Source: CAZFOB01 sp964520325 (GTDB lineage: Bacteria; Actinomycetota; JAICYB01). From it: a stretch of DNA of 16,915 nt. The notes beneath the pieces are model-generated. The model was not told where the DNA came from and did not search any database. It worked only from the letters and a program-made list of their open reading frames with translations. Shown here piece after piece: positions 1 to 4,245 of this stretch (the first letter of the stretch is position 1; each line of letters starts with the position of its first letter). Location of the stretch: NCBI GenBank assembly GCA_964520325.1, contig CAZFOB010000036.1:1-16915 (forward strand), read 5' to 3'. Both the position numbers and the translations under genes were made by a program.

Positions 1-20
1 CGCATGTCCGGTGGTGTGGG

Positions 21-45
21 AGGGCCGGGGTTAACCCCCGGCCCT
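21..45. other. GC-rich inverted repeat, possible end-of-gene hairpin
   Basis: Bases 21-30 are exactly complementary to 36-45, giving a 10-bp stem with a 5-base loop (TTAAC). No T-run follows on the plus strand, so this is not a textbook intrinsic terminator. It could be the 3' end structure of a gene lying before the window. Bases 46-153 hold nothing I can identify. Confidence 0.35.
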
Positions 46-153
46 ACCCGATTCCGGCACCTTTCCCGGGAACACCGAGAACAGCATTGACGGACTTCGG
101 TAGGGTCGCCGAGCGGTGGGCGGATGAAGATCGCGAAGAACTTCTGGAGAGCG

Positions 154-182
154 TTGACCTCTCGGTGGCGCCCCCGTAGAAT
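154..182 (+). promoter_or_regulatory. sigma-70-type promoter of the LPXTG gene
   Basis: TTGACC at 154-159 and TAGAAT at 177-182 are separated by exactly 17 bases, close to the housekeeping sigma consensus. Transcription would start near 189, leaving about 45 bases of leader before the downstream gene. The match is by eye and no start site has been mapped. Confidence 0.6.
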
Positions 183-233
183 CCGCAACAACGTGGGTCG
201 GGTGTTACGTATTGGGAAAGGAGTCAAGTATTG

Positions 234-590
234 ATGAGACGCTTTCGAGTGCTCTTGACGGTTGGACTCGTGGCATTCTTCGGGTGGGCCTTGGCTGGTA
301 CGAGTGTTGCCCAGTCAAACGACCTTCCCGCCGACGCTCCTGCTGATTGCGTCGAGAACGTCATGGATCTACCGGCTTTGAATGTGTGTAAGGACGCGCA
401 GGGACGTCACCTGCTCGACCTCCCGGCGATCGGCACGCTGCGCGAGCCGCTCCCCGCGAAGAGTGCAGCTCCGTCGGCGGGCAGATTGCCCAAGACGGGA
501 ATGGGAACCGAAGACTTCGCGGCGATCGGCATGGCCGCCCTCGCCGGTGGTGCGGTGCTCCTGCGCCGTGTCCGCCTGGCAGTGTCCTAG
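234..590 (+). CDS. small secreted LPXTG cell-wall-anchored protein
   Basis: The predicted protein has 118 residues. Residues 1-27 look like a Sec signal peptide: MRRFR, a hydrophobic core, then a TSVAQS cleavage-like site. The C-terminus is a classic sortase sorting signal: LPKTG at 85-89, a hydrophobic stretch (AAIGMAALAGGAVLL), then RRVRLAVS. By family knowledge a sortase would cut between T and G and join the protein to the wall. The mature part is only about 60 residues, rich in Pro, Ala and Leu, with two cysteines (39 and 52) that could form a disulfide. I recognise no domain in it. ATG 234 follows AAAGGAG (217-223) by 10 bases. A TTG at 231 would add one residue and is closer to that site (7 bases), so the start is uncertain by one codon. 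No sortase gene is in the window. The gene appears monocistronic, bounded by its own promoter and terminator. Confidence 0.75.
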   Translation: MRRFRVLLTVGLVAFFGWALAGTSVAQSNDLPADAPADCVENVMDLPALNVCKDAQGRHLLDLPAIGTLREPLPAKSAAPSAGRLPKTGMGTEDFAAIGMAALAGGAVLLRRVRLAVS

Positions 591-610
591 GAAGCACGCG
601 CTACGCATTC

Positions 611-638
611 GAAGAAGGGGCCTTCGGGCCCCTTCTTC
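611..638 (+). terminator. strong hairpin terminator with UUCG tetraloop
   Basis: Bases 611-622 pair perfectly with 627-638 (12 bp) around a TTCG loop closed by C-G, an extra-stable RNA tetraloop. The following ATTTCT is only moderately T-rich. It lies 20 bases after the stop of the LPXTG gene and should insulate it from ssb. Confidence 0.8.
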
Positions 639-659
639 ATTTCTGGCTTCATTTCTGGC
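636..659. repeat. 12-bp perfect tandem duplication
   Basis: TTCATTTCTGGC occurs twice in a row (636-647 and 648-659), starting inside the right arm of the terminator. It is probably a replication-slippage duplication. It also repeats the T-rich tail behind the terminator stem. Confidence 0.85.
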
Positions 660-753
660 TGTCCTTACCCGGTGCTAGCGTCCTTTGTGTACGAGGCGTT
701 CGTGTGGACGCACTTCCCTCTCGTTGAGGAGCACCGAAAGGAGGCCATTTCTT

Positions 754-1209
754 ATGGCGCAAGGGAATCAGGTAACGATCGTCGGCAACCTGACCGACGA
801 CCCGGAACTCAGGTACACGCCGGCGGGCGCAGCGGTCGCCAACTTCACCGTGGCGGTCAATCCCCGCATACGGGACGAAGGCGGTCAGTGGAAGGACGGA
901 GAGCCATCGTTCTTCCGGTGCAACGTCTGGCGTCAGCAGGCCGAGAATGCAGCCGAGTCCCTGACGAAGGGCACGAGGGTCATCGTCGTCGGCCGTCTTC
1001 GTCAGCGTTCGTGGGAAACCACGGAAGGTCAGAAGCGCACGGTCATCGAGATCGAGGTCGAAAGCGTCGGCCCGTCGCTCGAGTGGGCGACAGCCAGTCT
1101 GACCAAGACGGGGCGCTCCGACAGTGACTCGTCACCGGCGTTTGCCAACGCCGGCGGAGGCAACGGTTCAGCGACCGCTGCCACCGTCGACGAAGAACCC
1201 CCGTTTTAG
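754..1209 (+). CDS. ssb: single-stranded DNA-binding protein
   Basis: The product has 151 residues and binds single-stranded DNA during replication, repair and recombination. The N-terminal OB fold covers about residues 5-110, with the family-typical VGNLTDDPELRYTPAG, an ANFTVAV strand, FFRCNVWRQQAENA and KGTRVIVVGRL. A Gly/Ser/Ala-rich linker (about 112-144) leads to the acidic tip DEEPPF, the tail that SSB uses to recruit partner proteins. ATG 754 was chosen because AAAGGAGG (737-744) precedes it by 9 bases and translation from there gives the usual SSB N-terminus. In-frame extension upstream has no homology. In most bacteria, including mycobacteria and Streptomyces, ssb sits between rpsF and rpsR; here it precedes rpsF and is separated from it by a structured 188-base gap. 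TAGCGT at 676-681 could be a -10 element, but no convincing -35 accompanies it. Confidence 0.97.
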   Translation: MAQGNQVTIVGNLTDDPELRYTPAGAAVANFTVAVNPRIRDEGGQWKDGEPSFFRCNVWRQQAENAAESLTKGTRVIVVGRLRQRSWETTEGQKRTVIEIEVESVGPSLEWATASLTKTGRSDSDSSPAFANAGGGNGSATAATVDEEPPF

Positions 1210-1234
1210 ACGTCCGGGTCGTTCGCGATACGCG

Positions 1235-1284
1235 GCAGCGGCTCCCCTGTACGCCGACCTGAAGGCGAGCAGGGGGGCCGCTGC
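1235..1284 (+). promoter_or_regulatory. very stable RNA hairpin between ssb and rpsF
   Basis: Bases 1235-1249 pair with 1270-1284 over 15 consecutive positions, including one G-U. An inner helix 1252-1255/1264-1267 (CGCC/GGCG) caps it with an 8-base loop. No T-run follows, so it is not a standard intrinsic terminator. It could partly terminate ssb transcripts, stabilise the ssb 3' end, or be part of the rpsF leader. Nothing identifies which. Confidence 0.6.
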
Positions 1285-1297
1285 TGCACTACGTCGA

Positions 1298-1391
1298 GGC
1301 CGGAACCGCAACGCGGCCAGAACCTTGATAGCCTCGTCGAGCCGATCCTGCTCCGGGTTTGAGTCCCGGGGCCGCTCAGACCAGAGGAGGC
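1298..1391 (+). promoter_or_regulatory. candidate structured leader of rpsF with alternative pairings
   Basis: Several helices are visible. GGCCG 1298-1302 pairs with CGGCC 1314-1318, with CCG in the loop at 1306-1308. CCGGG 1353-1357 pairs with CCCGG 1365-1369 around a 7-base loop. GCGGCC 1313-1318 can instead pair with GGCCGC 1370-1375. GCCTC 1331-1335 is complementary to GAGGC 1387-1391, which overlaps the rpsF ribosome binding site. The first and third helices exclude each other. Established knowledge: the S6:S18 complex binds an rpsF leader containing a CCG-bearing loop and represses its operon. Assigning that role here is inference, because GC-rich DNA gives chance pairings readily. Confidence 0.35.
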
Positions 1392-1397
1392 ATCGTT

Positions 1398-1700
1398 TTG
1401 GAGCCGTACGAAACCATGCTGTTGATCGATGCTCGGCGCGAGGACACCGAGATCGAAGCCGCGATCGACCGCTTTGCGACTCTTGTGACCGAGCGCGGTG
1501 GGGAGATCGCCAACTGGGAGCGCTGGGGCCGGCGCAAGCTCGCGTACGAGATCGAAGACCTCGTCGACGGGTATTACGCGATCTGCACGTACTCGGTCGA
1601 CACCGAGCACCGGGCCGAGATCGAGGCAGCCCTTCCGTTCGTCGAGGGGCTCGTCCGCTCGAAGACCATCCGTCGAGATCTGCGAACGAGGGGTACCTGA
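1398..1700 (+). CDS. rpsF: 30S ribosomal protein S6
   Basis: The product has 100 residues, the usual S6 size, and binds the central domain of 16S rRNA as a heterodimer with S18. The sequence shows the S6 pattern: MEPYETMLLIDAR, then a helix, ERGGEIANWERWGRRKLAYEIEDLVDGYYAICTYSV, and a basic end (RSKTIRRDLRTRGT). Translation most likely starts at TTG 1398, because GAGGAGG (1384-1390) lies 7 bases upstream and the protein then begins exactly where S6 proteins begin. The reading frame stays open back to an earlier TTG at 1359, but that would put the ribosome binding site inside the gene. The stop is one base before the rpsR start, so the two are almost certainly co-translated, fitting the S6:S18 partnership. 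TTG is an unusually weak start for a ribosomal protein and may be part of its control. Confidence 0.96.
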   Translation: MEPYETMLLIDARREDTEIEAAIDRFATLVTERGGEIANWERWGRRKLAYEIEDLVDGYYAICTYSVDTEHRAEIEAALPFVEGLVRSKTIRRDLRTRGT

Positions 1701-1701
1701 G

Positions 1702-1998
1702 ATGCCGAGAGATCGTGGATCGAGCAGGGACAAGGACAAGGGTAAGGGCCGCGGGGAGCGCGGGGACCGCAAGGGCGGCTTCGTCCGGCGCGGACGTCCG
1801 AAGTTCTGCCACTTCTGCAAAGAGAAGGTCGCGTACGTCGACTACAAGGACATCGGCGTTCTTCGCCGGTTCGTCTCCGACCGCGGGAAGATCCGCGCTC
1901 GTCGCGTGACCGGCAGCTGCCAGCGCCACCAGCGCGATATCGCGCTTGCCGTGAAGAACGCGCGCGAGATGGCTCTGCTCGCCTACACGGTGAGATAG
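1702..1998 (+). CDS. rpsR: 30S ribosomal protein S18, zinc-binding (C+) form
   Basis: The product has 98 residues and is the assembly partner of S6 on the small subunit. The conserved core begins near residue 29 (RRGRPKFCHFCKEKVAYVDYKDIGVLRRFVSDRGKI) and ends in RARRVTGSCQRHQRDIALAVKNAREMALLAYTVR. The CxxC plus CxxH set (FCHFC and SCQRH) marks the zinc-ribbon type, as opposed to the cysteine-free paralogue that many actinobacteria induce under zinc starvation. The first 28 residues are a low-complexity basic and acidic extension rich in Arg, Lys, Asp and Gly, longer than in typical S18 proteins. ATG 1702 follows the rpsF stop by one base and is preceded by CGAGGGG inside the end of rpsF. Confidence 0.97.
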   Translation: MPRDRGSSRDKDKGKGRGERGDRKGGFVRRGRPKFCHFCKEKVAYVDYKDIGVLRRFVSDRGKIRARRVTGSCQRHQRDIALAVKNAREMALLAYTVR

Positions 1999-2037
1999 AG
2001 ACGTCCAGCGAACTAAGCCAGCGAGATAAGGAAGAAC

Positions 2038-2496
2038 ATGTCCCGGATGAAGATCGTTCTCAGGCAACCCGTCGAGCCGCTCGGTGAGGTGGGTGACGTT
2101 GTCTTCGTCGCCGCCGGTTACGCGCGCAACTACCTGATTCCCCGCGGTCTGGCGGTTGTGGCCAACAAGGGCAACCTCAAGCAAGCCGAGGACTGGGCGA
2201 AGAGCAAAGGCGCCAAGCTCGCGAAGGCCCGCTCGTCGGCCGAGGCGATGCTCGGCAAGCTGGAATCGATCCACCTGCACGTAACTGCCCAAGCCGGACC
2301 CGATGGACGCTTGTTCGGCTCGATCACCGCCGCCGACGTTTCGCAGGCGCTGAAGGCGCAAGCCGACACTGAGGTTGATCGTCACGACATCGAGCTGACC
2401 GAACCGATCCGACACCTCGGCCTCCATTCGGTCAAGGTCCGGCTCAGTTCGGAGATCTCCGCCGACGTCAACGTCGAGGTTTCGGCCGCGGGCTAG
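2038..2496 (+). CDS. rplI: 50S ribosomal protein L9
   Basis: The product has 152 residues, the usual L9 length. L9 is an elongated protein bridging 23S rRNA near the L1 stalk and helps keep the reading frame. The N-terminal domain is clear: MKIVLRQPVEPLGEVGDVVFVAAGYARNYLIPRG followed by LAVVANKGNLK. Next come the long connecting helix (about 45-80) and the C-terminal domain with GRLFGSITAADVSQAL and a final VKVRLSSEISADVNVEV strand. ATG 2038 has AAGGA five bases upstream. ATG 2047 would begin nearer the family start but lies 14 bases from the same site, so 2038 is preferred. The gap after rpsR is 39 bases. No hairpin terminator is evident after the stop. Confidence 0.96.
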   Translation: MSRMKIVLRQPVEPLGEVGDVVFVAAGYARNYLIPRGLAVVANKGNLKQAEDWAKSKGAKLAKARSSAEAMLGKLESIHLHVTAQAGPDGRLFGSITAADVSQALKAQADTEVDRHDIELTEPIRHLGLHSVKVRLSSEISADVNVEVSAAG

Positions 2497-2547
2497 CTAC
2501 CGAACCCGCCCCAAGCTCTTCGCAGTTCAGGGTCACCGCGGCCCGAC

Positions 2548-2612
2548 TTATCCACAATGAATCCACAGCCTATTCAGGCGTAAATCGCCCTCTATCCTCT
2601 TGCGTATCCACA
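2548..2612 (+). promoter_or_regulatory. cluster of three DnaA-box-like sites
   Basis: TTATCCACA (2548-2556) is identical to the classical DnaA-box consensus. GAATCCACA (2559-2567) differs at two positions and GTATCCACA (2604-2612) at one. All three contain ATCCACA and point the same way. The first two are 11 bp apart, about one helical turn. A weaker CTATCCTCT lies at 2592-2600. By hand count, 2546-2613 is about 47% GC, which looks lower than the surroundings. DnaA is expected to bind such sites; whether this controls dnaB, titrates DnaA or does more is open. Confidence 0.65.
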
Positions 2613-2661
2613 GGGCCGTCGGCCAAGATGCGCCGGCAGGACGAAGGGTCGTGGGTCCGTT

Positions 2662-2702
2662 CCGAGGAAAATGGGCCGAGGAAGATGGCCGAGGAAGATG
2701 GG
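2662..2702. repeat. three tandem copies of a 13-14 bp unit
   Basis: CCGAGGAARATGG(G) occurs at 2662-2675, 2676-2688 and 2689-2702 with no gap. Only one internal base (A or G) and one terminal G vary. There are no spacers, so this is not a CRISPR. It resembles iterons or a slippage product. Confidence 0.85.
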
Positions 2703-2754
2703 CCAACAACGGTCGTGTCGCCGGTGTGGGGCACAATGACAGCGGTGTGACTCT

Positions 2755-2792
2755 CGAACGCACGTTCCGAACGCACGTGGCCGAACAACCGT
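2755..2792. repeat. three spaced copies of an 11-bp unit
   Basis: CGAACGCACGT occurs at 2755-2765 and 2768-2778, and a related CGAACAACCGT at 2782-2792, giving a 13-14 bp period. The unit is unrelated to the GAGGAAG repeats 50 bases upstream but has almost the same period. It could be a regulator binding site before dnaB. Confidence 0.7.
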
Positions 2793-2872
2793 GGCGAGAC
2801 CACGCCCAACCGATGAGAGGGACCAGAGATCCTGGATGAGATGTTGAGAGTGGATAGTCGCGTGACGAGGCG

Positions 2873-4222
2873 TTGACCGCCCTACAAGCAGTGAGTCAGC
2901 AACCAGGCCTTAGGGTTCCTCCGCATTCGGTCGAGGCAGAGGAGTCCGTGCTCGGGGCGATGCTGCTCTCCGAGTCGGCCATCTCGGACGTCCTCGAGAA
3001 GATCCGTCCCGACGACTTCTACAGGCCGTCCCACCGCCGGATCTTTCAGGCTGTCATCTCGCTCTTCGGGCGCGGCGAGGCCATCGACTCGGTCACCGTC
3101 TCGGAGGAGCTCAGACGCACCGGTGAGCTCGAAGACGCCGGTGGCAAGGCATACATCCTGCACCTCGTCGGCTCGGTTCCCGCAGCATCCAACGCGTCCT
3201 ACTACGCGCGCATCGTCGAAGAGACGGCGCTGCTTCGCCGGCTCATCGAGGTGACCCAGCAGGCGGCGGCGATGGCCTACGAGTCGGCTGATGACCCCGA
3301 CCACATCGTCGATCAGGTCGAGCAGCTGGTCTTCTCCGTGGCCGAGAAACGGCTCGGCGACAATTTCAAGCACATCCGCGACCTTCTGCACGAGCAGCTC
3401 GAGCACGTCGAAGCCTTGCAGGAGCGCGGATCCAACGTCACCGGCGTGCCGACGGGGTTCGTCGACCTCGACAACCTGACGAGTGGTCTTCAGCCGTCCA
3501 ACCTGGTGATCGTCGCCGCGCGTCCGAGCTTCGGAAAGACCTCGCTCGCGCTGAACATCGCAGCGCAGGCCGCCACCGACCACCAAGTGCCCGTGGCGAT
3601 CTTCTCTCTCGAGATGTCGCGTACCGAGCTCGTGCAAAGACTCGTCTGCGCGGAAGCGCTGGTGGACGTGCTCAAACTCCGGCGCGGGAACCTGAGCGAC
3701 CAGGATTGGTCGCGGCTGGCCACCGCGGTCGGCCGTCTGGCCGATGCGCCGATCTACATCGACGACACCGAATCAGTGACGGTGCTCGAGATCCGTGCGA
3801 AAGCAAGGCGGCTCAAGCAGAAGAGCGGTCTCGGCCTCGTGATCATCGACTACCTCCAGCTCATGAGCGGGCCGCGGCGCTCTGAGAATCGCCAGCAGGA
3901 GATCTCGGAGATCTCCCGGTCGCTCAAGATCCTTGCTCGGGAACTTCAGGTGCCGGTTCTCGCGGTCTCCCAGCTTTCGCGAGCCGTCGAATCCCGGCAG
4001 GACAAGCGTCCGATGCTGGCCGACCTGCGGGAATCGGGTGCGATCGAGCAGGACGCAGACGTCGTGATGTTCATCTATCGCGACGAGGTGTACAACCCCG
4101 ACTCGACGGATAAAGGAACGGCCGAGATCATGCTGGCCAAGCACCGCAACGGTCCGGTCGGCCGTCTCAAGCTAACCTTCCTGGAGAACTACACGAAGTT
4201 CGCGAGTTACATGGGGACCTGA
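2873..4222 (+). CDS. dnaB: replicative DNA helicase
   Basis: The product has 449 residues and unwinds DNA at the fork as a hexamer. The N-terminal collar domain runs from about 15 to 120 (HSVEAEESVLGAMLLS, then DDFYRPSHRRIF). The RecA-like domain begins near 190 with GVPTGFVDLDNLTSGLQPSNL. The Walker A motif is ARPSFGKTS (216-224) and Walker B is VIIDYLQLM (323-331). SQLSRAVESR, DLRESGAIEQDADVVMF and a final LAKHRNGPVGRLKLTF carry the remaining helicase motifs. No intein interrupts it, unlike the M. tuberculosis gene. The start is uncertain: the frame is closed by TAG at 2855, and only TTG 2873 (GAGG just 2 bases away) or GTG 2891 (no clear binding site) remain upstream of the conserved region. 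Poor initiation signals next to a repeat-rich upstream region suggest regulated or low expression. Confidence 0.97.
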   Translation: MTALQAVSQQPGLRVPPHSVEAEESVLGAMLLSESAISDVLEKIRPDDFYRPSHRRIFQAVISLFGRGEAIDSVTVSEELRRTGELEDAGGKAYILHLVGSVPAASNASYYARIVEETALLRRLIEVTQQAAAMAYESADDPDHIVDQVEQLVFSVAEKRLGDNFKHIRDLLHEQLEHVEALQERGSNVTGVPTGFVDLDNLTSGLQPSNLVIVAARPSFGKTSLALNIAAQAATDHQVPVAIFSLEMSRTELVQRLVCAEALVDVLKLRRGNLSDQDWSRLATAVGRLADAPIYIDDTESVTVLEIRAKARRLKQKSGLGLVIIDYLQLMSGPRRSENRQQEISEISRSLKILARELQVPVLAVSQLSRAVESRQDKRPMLADLRESGAIEQDADVVMFIYRDEVYNPDSTDKGTAEIMLAKHRNGPVGRLKLTFLENYTKFASYMGT

Positions 4223-4245
4223 TCCCCTCCACCCGGAGCCCACAG

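Larger units (their letters stand above)
2497..2872. other. 376-base gene-free region between rplI and dnaB
   Basis: I see no convincing gene on either strand: the short frames here lack recognisable sequence and good start signals. The region instead holds ordered repeats, annotated separately: DnaA-box-like sites at 2548-2612, a tandem triplet at 2662-2702, a second triplet at 2755-2792, and two CGGTGTG copies 21 bp apart (2722-2728 and 2743-2749). No promoter with good -35 and -10 elements is obvious before dnaB. Confidence 0.7.

Noticed and set aside
124..234. 36-codon basic reading frame (starts MKIAKNFWRALTSR) whose TGA overlaps the LPXTG gene start
   Set aside because: The likely promoter lies inside it (154-182), its ribosome binding site is weak and no family is recognisable. 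The overlap is suggestive but not enough to call a gene.
1313..1375. tRNA-like outline: T-arm-like hairpin at 1353-1369 closed by GCGGCC/GGCCGC
   Set aside because: The T-loop lacks the invariant C, there is no D-arm or proper anticodon loop with U33, and the variable region is missing. Treated as leader structure instead.
1168..2427. 419-codon open frame on the minus strand
   Set aside because: It is antisense to ssb, rpsF, rpsR and rplI; long antisense frames are expected in GC-rich genes and its sequence is low-complexity Arg/Ala/Leu.
2662..2702. Possible CRISPR array
   Set aside because: Units are contiguous with no spacers and only 13-14 bp long.
2548..2839. Short frames of 71-79 codons on both strands before dnaB
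   Set aside because: They run through the repeats and DnaA boxes, have no recognisable sequence and poor start signals.
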